From assembly GCF_000002865.3 (NCBI RefSeq), contig NW_001865067.1, positions 300,089-364,088 on the forward strand: DNA of 64,000 nt, given 5' to 3'. The notes under the pieces are model-generated. The model was not told the origin of the DNA, made no database searches, and saw nothing but the letters and a program-made list of their open reading frames with translations. Below, one piece after another: positions 26,428-37,275 of the stretch. The stretch comes from Monosiga brevicollis MX1 (taxonomy: Eukaryota > Opisthokonta > Choanoflagellata > Craspedida > Salpingoecidae). Made by a program: the position numbers and the translations under genes. Position 1 is the first letter of the stretch. Each line of letters begins with the position of its first letter.

Positions 26428-27071
26428 ATGATCGGTCGGGTTGCCGTCGCGCTGATGCTGGCGATCGCCCTCGTGGCGTACGACGTCGCTGCCATCGGGC
26501 CGTCGTCCTCCACCTCCAGCTCCAGCTCCACCTCCAGCTCCACCTCCAGCTCCAGCTCCAGCTCCAGCTCCAGCTCCACCTCCAGCTCCACCTCCAGCTC
26601 CACCTCCAGCTCCACCTCCAGCTCCACCTCCAGCTCCACCTCCAGCTCCACCTCCAGCTCCACCTCCAGCAGCGTTTCGACCATCTCCACCACGGCCATG
26701 GCGTCGTGTGGGTGTACCAACGTCACCCTCTTCACGGATAATGCGCCTTTGGCTGCGTGCCGCAAGTCTGTTTTGATCGAGACCATTGATCGCCTCATTA
26801 ACGAGACATTTGGTGATCGCCTAGCCTTGGTGTGTGAAAACCCATGGGTGGTTCCTGTCGTAGTTTTGGGATGCAGGACCTGGAGAGGGCAGGGCCAATG
26901 GGAGGGGGCGCTGAAGATCTAGGTTGCGTTCACGCAGGGGCTTTGATTTTCATGCTGTACCGTCACCTTGTTGCTTGATATCCATAGCTCGAGACGGCTG
27001 CACTAGCCGGACCTTCCACAACAACGACTGCTAAATCCACCACAAGCAGCACGTCCGCGCCAGCAGTTTGA
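26428..27071 (+). CDS. Secreted Ser/Thr-repeat protein
   Basis: The start MIGRVAVALMLAIALVAYDV is a clear signal peptide. A tract of about 57 residues made of SSST/SSS units follows (coding CTCCAC and CTCCAGC repeats, about 26503-26672), typical of O-glycosylated stalks. A Cys-containing segment follows (SCGCTNVTLFTDNAPLAACR, then RLINETFGDRLAL). Exon 1 can end at 26829 and join 26988 in phase 0 to give LETAALAGPSTTTTAKSTT and a stop at 27071. The 3' structure is uncertain; more exons could exist downstream. No family recognised. Confidence 0.5.
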
Positions 27072-27497
27072 TCCGCCCACCCGCAAATTTTAGCACACTT
27101 CTTGCGGTCACACACATTCTTCAAGAAGCTTTCCCACCATCGGAACACCTAAATGGGCGGGAGACGAGTCGAATCCAACTGTGCACTTCTTGTTTGCCGC
27201 TGTTGTAAACTGACCAATTTGTAACCCTCGCTGTCTCCCTTTTGTTCTCGCCACTGCGATCAGGTGGGGCATTGTCCCTGTCCGAATCCTGCGTCCGATG
27301 ATCCATTTGCTGCGAATGCTATGTTATCACTTGCTCAATTGGACTTTGAAACTTATTGAGCCTCGACTCCACTTGCGTGCTCTCAAATCCGATAAAAATC
27401 GGTTCCCTTGTGCGCTTTCTCCAACAACCACAAAACCTCAAAGTGTTGACGACAGGTCCTGTTCCATCAATGCCGCTTTTGGATCTGACCATGGGAC

Positions 27498-28090
27498 ATG
27501 CTCAAGTGTGTTACCAAGGACGGTCGCGTCATGTACGATTGTCCCTTGACCACTGTTCCGCACGCGGAGAACGAGACCTCAAGGCCAACCAAGCGCGTAT
27601 TCTGTACTGATGGTGCTGGGGTGTCTCACGTGTTGGAATTGACGACTTTGTACTTTTTATGGCGTGCCAACGCGCCAACGGCGGTGGACGGGTGTGCGAC
27701 GGGCCTGCCGCTGGTCAGAACGTGGCGGCGATGAAGATGCAAGCGGGAAACAATGTGGTCGTGTATGAAGGCGACTGCCTGCTTGTGGAGGCGGTGAAGG
27801 ATGCCGTGGCACCTGGTTATGATGCATCGCTGACGGAAAGTGGGCAGCTGGTAGCGAAGATCCTGGTTGCATCCAGCTACACGGACCTGTGCATATCGTC
27901 TGCCAAGATTGTTTATCCTGTGCGCATTGAGGTGGCTGCGCGTGTGCCGGTTCAAAAAGGGTTTGCAGCCGCTGCTCGAAGATCACACATTTTATGGCCA
28001 GCAGCCTGAGAAGTTTGCAAGCGTGGCAGCGAGTATTCACGCGTTGTTTGCGGAGCAGAGTCAAGAGTGTAACGGCTCCAGATGTCTATA
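27498..28090 (+). other. Coding-like segments, status unclear
   Basis: Three successive plus-strand frames carry globular-looking sequence: CVTKDGRVMYDCPLTTVPHA, then NNVVVYEGDCLLVEAVKDAV and AKILVASSYTDLCISSAKIV, then FKKGLQPLLEDHTFYGQQPE to a stop near 28090. No start codon or clean splice chain could be fixed. It may be an expressed multi-exon gene, an extension of the preceding gene or a decayed copy. No family is assigned. Confidence 0.25.
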
Positions 28091-28339
28091 AGCTGTTGTT
28101 CGGCGAGTGAGCCCTATCGTCATCGAGGCCGAACACTTTTTATCTGGAACGATCAGACGTTTCAAAAAGTACACCCGAGCTAGGGAGAAGTGATCTTGCC
28201 CGGGAGGGGGGTGGGTGGGTCTCGGGCTTGTGTCGTGATTTCTCGTCCTCGTCCGTTTTCAAATTGTCCTGCCACACTCAATTGCCTCAATTGCTATTGT
28301 CGCAACGCCCTTGTTGACCTCATGGTCGAACAGAGCAGA

Positions 28340-28375
<36 letters not shown>

Positions 28376-28376
28376 T
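28340..28376. repeat. (CAT)n trinucleotide repeat
   Basis: About eleven CAT/ATC units in a row, in a stretch with no supportable gene. Confidence 0.9.
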
Positions 28377-28439
28377 CGCCAAGGTGGAAACCCTTGATGA
28401 AAGCTTGAAGACGCAACGACCCACACTGCACACATGCGC

Positions 28440-28740
28440 ATGTGAGCATGCACACAGGCGAACACATACGAACACACACAGACACACAGACGAACACACA
28501 TAGACACACAGACGAACACACATAGACACACAGACGAACACACACAGACACACAGACGAACTCACATAGGCACATAGACGAGCACACAGACACACAGACG
28601 AACTCACACAGACACACACACCGAAACGAACACACAGGGCGAACACACAGACGAACACAGAGACACACAGAGACACACACAAATTTAATTTAAATTTTAA
28701 ATTCAAATTTTACATCTGATCCGATTTTTAATTTTTAATT
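28440..28740. repeat. AC-rich minisatellite and AT-rich palindromic edge
   Basis: About 28440-28680 is built of imperfect units of the type CACACAGACGAACACA, alternating with CATAGACACACAGACGAA. At 28681-28740 it passes abruptly into an AT-rich stretch of overlapping AATTTAAATT-like palindromes. Reading frames through it are repeat artefacts (Cys/Val-rich). Confidence 0.85.
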
Positions 28741-28828
28741 TTGGCGCTCCCTGTTGTGCTCGCTCTTCCTCGTGCTGCTTCCCTGCCTCCCTCCTTTCGC
28801 TCGAGGTGAAGGAGAGGGGGAGAGTGGG

Positions 28829-28829
<1 letters not shown>

Positions 28830-28869
<40 letters not shown>
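28830..28869. repeat. (GT)n repeat before receptor kinase start
   Basis: A GT dinucleotide run of about 40 bases ends 31 bases before the ATG at 28900. In-frame translation through it gives a Cys/Val repeat, so the true start is taken downstream. Confidence 0.95.
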
Positions 28870-28899
28870 GGGCGCGGGAGGGAGAGGAGGGTGTTCGGG

Positions 28900-31800
28900 A
28901 TGAGGGTCACTTGGCAAGGGTGGCGGGGGTCGGGGTCAACGCTGGTGGTGGTGGTGGTGGCGGTGGTGGTGCTGAGCCAGCTACCGTCAACTTGGACTCA
29001 GGATGTTCCGGGGTGCTCCTTGCATCAGATCGAGCCGATGTCTGGGCTCGACTTTCGGTGCTGGGATTGCGATAGTAGCATTGCCGGCTCCAGGCGTTAC
29101 GTGCCCAAGGGCGCTGTGTGTGTGTATCAAACCTCAAACCCCAATAGGTACTGCGGTCACCCCATCTGGTCACGCTATGTCTGCCACGGCGACAACCAGT
29201 TTTACATTGACCGTGCAGGGCACAGCTTGCTGGACAAATACAACTGCAGCATCAGCTTTGATCGTACTGAAGGCGTGCACATTCTATGCGATGGTCGCTT
29301 CGCATCCAACCCCATGACCGTCTTGCCGGACAGCGGCGCACCCCCCAATGTCAAGACCCTAATTGTGCGCCATCATGCGATTGACCAGATCCCCGTGCGC
29401 AAAACCTTTGCCGCCCAGCAACTCGAGCACCTTGACCTCAGCTTCAACAACATTACCTCCATTAGCGGCGTCAGCATGCTTTCCCTCACCGGCCTTCGGC
29501 ACTTCAACATTAGCCACAACCGCATCACTCGCTTACATCCGGATTTACTGCCGTTCAACAATCGCCTCGATGTGCTGGACGTTCGAGGCAATGACATCCA
29601 AATTCTTCGTGCTGACACCTTTGTCTCGGCCATGCGTTCAAATTGCGCCGCTCTCCTCTTGCCTGATACCTGCAACCCACCCATTGTACCATGCAACGCC
29701 TTCTTGGCCACCGACCCCACCGGCAGCGCCTCTGCCACTCCCACCATCATCGACTTAACCTCCTCCTCCACCACCACCACCACCACCACCACCACCACCA
29801 CCAACAGCTCCGAATTCGGTCTTAGCACCGTCAGACCCGCAGCCTCCTGCCGGGTGGTTGATACCTCAGTCACCCTCACTTGCCGCTCTGGGGCAACCTA
29901 CCGTGCCTCTCAATTGTGTGACGGCATCCCCGACTGCCCAGATGCTGACGATGAGGAAGCGTGTACGCAGGTCTGGGACACCAGCGAGGCCTTTTTGATC
30001 AAAGACTGCACCAGCGGTCGCATGGTCGTCCGCTTTGATCATGGTCACGTGTTTGCCCGTAGCGAAGACGAGTCGGTCGTGGTTCCGTGCTTCACCCTAA
30101 CCTACCTTCGGCTCATGTACTTTGGCAGCACCAAACCCAGTGAAGAGGAGGGACAGCCCCAGTGGAGGTTTTCCAGTGTTGAGGACAGATTAACCATTCA
30201 TTACGACCTCAATCGCACCACCCTTTCCATCCATGCCTACATTGATGGTTCAGAACTAGCCACCAGCTACACGCTTGCTAATTTGATCATTCTTACCAAG
30301 AGCACCACGGACGCTCCCAGACTACCTGGTACCACAACCCCGCACAGTCTGTCCACCGCACGTCAGGCCCATGGCCCGCAGCATGTCGTGGTTTTTGCCA
30401 CCATTGCAGGTGCTCTGCTTTTGTGCGCCGTCGGTGCAACCATCCTCATCCGGCGTGCTCGGCGGCGCCGCCCCATCCCGTGCGTAGCCTTAAACGTCCC
30501 CCACCCCCCCCGCCACCCCAAAGCTTCAAACTCCATTTCTTCTCACCGACTTGCTTCACCTCACGTGTAGATGGCTCGACGACGTGAGCAACGAGCAAGT
30601 TCTGGCGCAACGGTACGCTCCGTCTGCCTAGCCCGGCTTGATGTACATCTTGCCAGTTGCATCCACCCTCGGCGTTCCCTCTAACCCTCTCCGTTCATTG
30701 GTTCATCGCTCATCAACAGGCTGCAAGTAGCACTGGCCCGCACCACCACCTCCCCCACGGCCGGTGCCAAATTTGACAGCATGTCTGTTGCTGCTGTTCC
30801 AAAAGTAAGGGTGCCATCTCATGGCACCAACGACTTGGCAAAGCCATGATAACTTACACCTTGATTGCCACGCAGTCCAAGTTGATTCCCAGTGAGGAGT
30901 TTCAAATCCAGCAGACGTTGCGCAAGGGTACGCGCTCGCTGTTATACAGAGTGCGAGCACCTCTCCTTGGCACTCAAGACACCGTTTTAAAATGCGCGAC
31001 GCATGCGGCCGAGGAACATCGTCTTGGCATGCTGCTCGAGGTGAGCGCCATCTTATACGAATCAAAACTACTTGCCAAAACCGATGAAATAATACATGTA
31101 TTACTATATTGATGGTTATGCATGGTGCGGGTTTTCATAGATCACGTTGCTACAACTGGCTCAACATGATCGAGTCGTGACCCTGTTGGGTCACACAACG
31201 CTACCAGATGGTCGACCTGGGCTTTTTATGCCGCACCTTCCTGGTCGGTGCCCGGAGAGAGGGCAGAGTGTTCGCGTCTTCTGCTCTGCATAGCTCACAT
31301 GAGATCGTGTTTGCATAGGCGGTAGCTTGCTCGACTTTTTACGTGCACAACGCCAGCAAAACTTCCTCTCAGAGCGATGGATGGTGGCGGTTGCACTCCA
31401 GATTGCCTCTGGTGTGCAGCATCTGGTATGGACGCTTTAGCTCGTCATTCTTTCTTTACTATTGCCTGTTCTTTGCGCTGCCTTTTTTCTTCCATCCTGA
31501 AACCTCGCCATTAGTCTGTTGGCTCACGTCATCAGATTCTCTTCTTTTGCTGGTCATGGCGGGGTGTTGTGTGCCCGGCAGCATGGGTGCGGCATCATTC
31601 ATCGAGACATTGCGGCTCGTAACGTGCTTCTGCAGCAGGCGGTTGCGGACCCCTTCGCCGTGGAAGTAAGTGCCATTATTTGGGCTGGAATGTGCAGATT
31701 CGAGAGCCCACCAACTGACAGCGGTCATCATGCTTTACCATGCAGGTGGTCTTGAGCGACTTTGGGCACGCTCGCCTTTTGACTCGAGGCACCGAAGGCA

Positions 31801-32424
31801 GCGAGAATAATCCAGATCCCGCAACAGATATGAGCGCAGGCATGGCGTCAAATCCTGTATTTGAGTCTGGACCATCACGAGATGATGAGGCAGCCCACGG
31901 GGGCGAATATTACCGCCAACATAGCACGATCCAGACAGCCGTGCGCTGGCAACCGCCGGAGAGTCTGGCACGGGATTCTTTTTCGCCGGCCAGTGACATG
32001 TGGTCATACGGCGTGTTACTTTACGAGCTCTGGAGTATGGGGCAGACCCCGTATGTCGAGGTGGTCAGCGAGGCCAACGTGGCTACGGCCATCATGCAAG
32101 GCTATCCTTTGCAGCTGAGTGTTGAGGCCCGGACCGGTTTTGCCCAGGTGCCAGGTCTCTTTGAGGTAAGGCTCTTGATTGCCGGCGAGGGCTTGCAAGT
32201 CTGACCATAATTTGGCTCATTGTGCGGCTGCTGTGTCTTGTGAGTAGCTGTGGGGTCGATTGATGGTCTTTGCTCCAGGAAGGCGCGCCTCCAGTGCCGA
32301 GGCTGTGGGGCTGCTGCAGCATGCGGTGCACCTGAGCCAGCAAGCCACGGTAGCAGCGCCTTCTAGAGCCTGGTGCGATGGCTCCTTGGGGGAGATTGAT
32401 AATTTCAATGAGAGTCAGCTCTGA
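28900..32424 (+). CDS. Receptor tyrosine kinase with LRR and LDLa ectodomain
   Basis: Nine exons (28900-30479, 30571-30612, 30720-30804, 30876-31040, 31141-31243, 31319-31425, 31582-31665, 31746-32165, 32248-32424) join in frame to 920 residues. A signal anchor (LVVVVVAVVVL) leads into a Cys-rich N-cap. Leucine-rich repeats follow (LEHLDLSFNNITSI, LRHFNISHNRITRL, LDVLDVRGNDIQIL), then a Thr run and an LDLa module (CDGIPDCPDADDEEAC). One membrane span (VVVFATIAGALLLCAVGATI) is closed by RRARRRR. The kinase domain has a degenerate glycine loop (LRKGTRSLLYRV), a beta-3 Lys in TVLKCA, HRDIAARNVLL (HRD at 31600-31608) and DFG at 31758-31766. A long activation loop carries a YY pair and VRWQPPESL, followed by SDMWSYGVLLYELWSMG. 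The HRDIAARN form marks a true tyrosine kinase. It should be active unless the altered loop prevents ATP binding. Confidence 0.92.
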
Positions 32425-32789
32425 GCTGAGCACGGCAAATCAAGAGTGGCGATAAATGAGTCCAGACGCAATAAATTGAAAGGCATCTCCGCCACAGTGG
32501 GGGAGGAGAAGCTTTCTTCGAAGAACCGAAAGGATCAAAAGTTGCCGTGGCAGTGTGCGAGCAGGCCTGGCTGAACAGCTCGCTTCTGCTTGCGCTAACC
32601 CAATTTCGAGACGCGGTGTTTTGAAATTGATCCTAGACTTGTCTTGAACAGATATCGATTGGCTTAATGGGAATGGGGGTTTCCCCCCAGCAAGGCCGCA
32701 CAGCGGCGAGTCAAAAGAGCGAAAAACAAAAAATGAGGCGACTGCAAAGGCGGGAAACTGAACAACACAGGGTCCACCTGCCGGCACGG
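32425..32789. other. Convergent intergenic spacer
   Basis: 3' flanks of the receptor kinase (+) and of the coiled-coil gene (-). Nothing recognisable. An AATAAA string near 32469 on the plus strand could be the receptor kinase polyadenylation signal. Confidence 0.4.
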
Positions 32790-33681
32790 TTATGAGGGTG
32801 GTGCATCTGCCACCGAAGCCGCCGAGATTAGACGTCGAACATTAAGTTTTTCCAGCGTATGGGCCACGATGCTGTCCACGGCCGCAGCGTCGTCCAGATC
32901 GGCGGCCTCGATAAAATTTGCAATGCTTTCTCTCTAAAAACGTTGATGCCCAAGGCGAGTGGAGGTGGAGGGAAACGGTGAGAGATGGCGTGGCGAAGCG
33001 ACAAGGACAGGGCAAAGCCCGAGAAGACAGCGAGTCTGGAGAGCAATGAATATCAATGAAAAGTTCAGAACATACCTGCTCCCGTTTGCGAGCGAGCTCT
33101 GCTTCCCGGGCGTGTGCTGCTCGAAGGGCAGCTGCCTCTGCTTCGAGAACGCGGGCCTTTGCTTCATCGTGTGCCTGTTGAGTCATGGCTGTCATCAGGG
33201 GGGCTGGTTGCACCGTCTCAATCAGGCAACGGGCGGGCGTTGTGGCTAGGCGTTGTGGTGTCCTGAGGTAGGCTGTTAGGAGCGGAAGCTGCTGGACGTA
33301 GCCATCATGCAGCAGCCGCAGCAGCAACGACACAGCGGCAGCATCAAAGTGCATGACCAGCGGGGCCACCAAATCAGTCCATTGGGGCTGGAAAGCGGCT
33401 CGACCCTGCGCCAACGCATTGGCTAAGTCTTCAATGGTGGCTTCATCGTACAAACGGGCCATCAGCGCGTCGAGCGCATGTTCCCGCTGATTGGCGGCGC
33501 CATCGGCCAAGACCAGACTTTGCGCCACGGCAGCCCGTAATCCTTGCGCAAGAAGGCCCAGTTGCTGCTGAGTGGCACTCAACGGCGCCTCTTCCACCGG
33601 TGTATGTTCATCCCCGGACCCGGAATCTACCGACGATGCCGTCTCCTGTGCCGCCACCACCACCTCCTGCACCCCCGTCAT
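32790..33681 (-). CDS. Hypothetical coiled-coil protein
   Basis: Two exons. The first starts MTGVQEVVVAAQETASSVDS at 33681, has an acidic N-terminus and then a mostly helical region (LLAQGLRAAVAQSLVLADGA, LVMHFDAAAVSLLLRLLHDG). It ends in an Ala/Glu/Arg coiled coil (EAKARVLEAEAAALRAAHA). The second exon (from about 32936) adds RESIANFIEAADLDDAAAVD and ends VADAPPS. Splicing is in phase 0. The helical-repeat look could suit a scaffold or a vesicle-traffic adaptor, but no family is recognised. A (CT)n tract on the sense strand lies about 50 bases upstream of the start. Confidence 0.65.
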
Positions 33682-33724
33682 CTTGATTCTGTCTTCTAAC
33701 GCTGCTTCTTGTTGCTAAGAAAAT

Positions 33725-33785
<61 letters not shown>

Positions 33786-34244
33786 GGAGAGATTTGAGAG
33801 AGGAGAGATTTAGAGAGAGAGAAATTAAAGAGCGAGAGAAAACCTCACGCTGATTTTTTTGTTCGCACAAGCGGGGTGTGCCAGTGCTTGGTTGGTTTAC
33901 TTCTTTGCACACCTCGATGCCTTTGGACTGGTTTGGCGGTTGTTGGAAGTTGAGTTAAAGGCGCTCAAGTGGATGGCAGAGAAGCGCAAAGAGGAATGGA
34001 AAGGGCAGCCTCGATTCTTGCAAAGAATAGCCCACAAAGCAAAAGCATTGAAAATAATAAGCACGGCAAAAAGCCTCTCCATGGCCGTGGCCGGCAACTT
34101 GGTTGCCCAGCCCACGGGAGACGCACATAGAGTTCAACTTTCTTCGGTCGTTCAACCTTTTGTCGCCGCGAAATATATTTCGGGATGTCAGGAATACTCG
34201 ATGGTTGTTGAGCCAAACAGTTTTGGCACGCATGGCTTGACCCA
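33682..34244. repeat. Spacer with (GA)n/(CT)n tract
   Basis: Pure GA repeats at about 33728-33781 decay into GAGAGATTT units to about 33840. They read (CT)n on the sense strand of the gene starting at 33681. The remainder carries a 129-residue plus-strand frame (33859-34248) with no recognisable features. Confidence 0.85.
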
Positions 34245-37228
34245 CTAACGAGGGACGTGACGCAGGGAGCGAGCCTGGCCCTTAACTTTGGTCTTGTCGC
34301 TGGCCGGTGCCCGCCCCCGGCCCTTGTTCGCATCGAGTTTGTTGAACGGCGATTGGCTCAGCCGTGAAACGCTGTAGTCCATGCCGGCCAAGTGCGTGCT
34401 GCGACTCGGGGTAAGCGTGGCATGCCCACCTGCACTTAAAGACCAGCCCTCCAGCTCCTCACTCGAGGGTCGATGCTGGGCTCTGTTGACAATGCCGGGT
34501 GCCGAGTCTCGTTGATGTTGTACCACGGCCGTACCACGCGGCAAGCCAGAGGGCAGGCGGGTGAGAGGGTTGATGCCCGTTTGCCAGGCGTTATTCACAT
34601 TCCGTTGCACAAAGGATGGGTGCGAGGTCTGGTGCAGGTCCAAAGGCACGCGTTTGCGCCGGTGTGACTTGCGCGTGGTATGCCCACTTGGTGTTATGTT
34701 TGTTGATGTTGAAGACCCTGTGGCCGCTGTGGTCGGGGACACCGTTATTCCTGAAGCTAGACCGCTGCCGTTGCTGCCGCTGTTGTTGTTGCTGGGATGA
34801 CTAGCACTGCCACCACCAGAGGATGTGCTGGTGATTGAGTCGGCTCGATCTGGGCGTGTTGGTGCTTGGGCCTGCTGCTGCTGCTGCTGCTGCTGCTGTA
34901 CACCTCGACCTGGGGTACCATGATGCGCGCCTGGGCTGCTTGGACCAGTTTGCAACTGGGGCTTGTGACTTCCGTTACCTGGACCAATCAGGCCAATTTG
35001 CACGGCCGCGGCTGTGGCGGCACGCAGCTCCCCATCTGTGAGGGGCACCGATTCGACGCTGGTGTCAGAGTGCGCTTGGGATCCAATACTTATTTGCCGG
35101 GCAAAATCAAAGCCGCCTTCGGGTCCAGACTGCGATGGAGTAAAGGGTGAAAGCCCAGAGTAGTTGGCACCCAAAAGGCGCATGACCTCAGGGTAGGCAC
35201 CGGGGCGCGGCGTCAGGCGCACAACAATGGTATCGCGCAGCGGGTTGCCGTTGATATTGAGTCGTCGTTTGACCGATTTGCGCCCAAATAAGTTGGCCTT
35301 GAAGTAAATGTGCAAGAGCAACTGGGCGTCTGCTTGGGGGTTGGTCACGCCCCGGTACTTGAAGGGAGGCGTGTGACAAATCTGCGAGCAACCAATCAGG
35401 TCTGCATCAGCCATGTCAAAGCGCTGCCTCATCAAGCGCAGTCTGGTCGCGCACCTCCATGTCGTTTGGCTGCCCCGGTGTCTCCAACAGAAACTCAATC
35501 TGATTACACGGGGCAGGGCACCACGACTTTTTCAGTAAGAGAGGACCAAGGGAGGTTGTGCATGAGAATCTGCCGAATACTGGCTTGTACCTGATGAATG
35601 AAATTTGCCGTCCCGAGTTCGTGGGCAATGACGCATTGCCATGATTCGCGTCGCAGATCATGCTCATAGATGAGCGACAGCTTCACAACAACCTGAGAGG
35701 AAGAACAAGTGGAAAATAAACGTAAAGCAAGCCATTGGATGGGGGCCCGGTGCAAAGCAACGCCGTTTGCCTTGATATTGCACCGAGTGGCAGGGAACAT
35801 CTTCAGTCTGCATGCAACAACGAGGCACACCTTGTCCCGTTGCATGTCCTTTCCTGTGAAGAAGGGCGATGCCTCTGTGTTTTTCAGGGATGCAAGTGGA
35901 GGAAAATCCTTGGCACAGACACGGTCAGATTAGACAGAACAAAACAAAGCAAAGCAAAACAAAAACAAAGCCTCAACACAAGGCGGGTATGCATGGGGCG
36001 AATGTCCAAACGCTTCGATACCGTAGAGAGCTGAATGGACTGAATTTGCTCTAGGAGTGCCCGGCGGTGACCAAAGCTCTTGATATCAAGTTCAGTCTTC
36101 AGCATATCCGACGTCAGGTTGAGCAGCATGCGTCCGTCAATGTGGTTCTCCTCAAAGACCGGCTGTTGCGGCCATCGAGGTCAGGAGTGAGAAGACCCAG
36201 CTTTTACTCAGGCACGTCCTCACATTTGATCCGGTCATACCTTGTAGCGGCTGAGGCCGTCTGGCAAAACTGAGATCCAGTTGGCCACGTCATCCACGGA
36301 CCACTGCAGGGCTGGTACATGGTGCACAAAGGGCGAGCGCTGCAAAGGCGACATGTGATGAGTATGGGTCGATCGACCGATGTCCAGCAGAGGGCAGAAG
36401 TCGAGTGCTGCAGCAGGCCCGCCGGTAAAAATAGACTTGCCTGGAGTTGGTGGTGCGGACTGTCGGGCGTGGCCAAGCTTGGGGAGACAAAATCCTTTGA
36501 GCGAATCTGTATCGAAATGCCGGAAACAAACATTGAACTTGGGAACAGGGGCACGTGCTCTCTCAACTGGATGCGCGTGACCTACAAGCTGCAGCAGGGC
36601 CACTTCGCGAGCTTGTATTTGTGCTTCTTTCTGCCGATTTGGGATAGCGATGGGTGCAGGTGTCATGAGAGTATAAAGAGGGAGATATGGCAAAAAGCCA
36701 TGATTGCATGGCCCGTCGGAGGATCCCACCGCTTCGAGCTGTGCACGCTGCTCTGCAATTTGTGCCGAGTCAGCCTCAAGTGTGGTGTAGGCTGCATATG
36801 TATGTGGAAGAGACATAGGAGGCGGCCAAAAGTTGAGTGGGCCGGTGAAGACTGAGGGTTGGTCACTGATATGACAAAGTGTTAAAAGTTTCCTGTCGGG
36901 CGGAGCGTACCAGAGGTGATCTTGTCCAGTTCATTAACCCATAGTTCACGTTGATGCATAAAGATGGTGGTTTGCTGCGCGAGCTCCTCTGATGCAAGCA
37001 AGTTGGTTGTTTGAGCGCCTGGCCAGCAAACGGGTGCGCAAGGGGTGGGGGTTGGTAGTTCCTACCGTCATGCCGCATGGATTCAAGCTCCTTGACAATT
37101 GTTGTAAAGGCCGGGCGCTTGTCAGGGTCTTGCGCCAAGCACGAACGGATGAGTTGTGCGTATCTGGGTGAGCAGTGGGATAGTTTGGCAAAAGTAAGTG
37201 GCCTCCTCGGCCCAGCAGCATGGCCGTG

Positions 37229-37275
<47 letters not shown>

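Noticed and set aside
28681-28740. AT-rich palindromic stretch as an origin or matrix attachment site
   Set aside because: Only base composition supports it; nothing specific can be shown from sequence alone.
33859-34248. 129-residue plus-strand frame with a basic helical look
   Set aside because: No homologue recognised and it fills a short spacer between two minus-strand genes; a chance frame is more likely.
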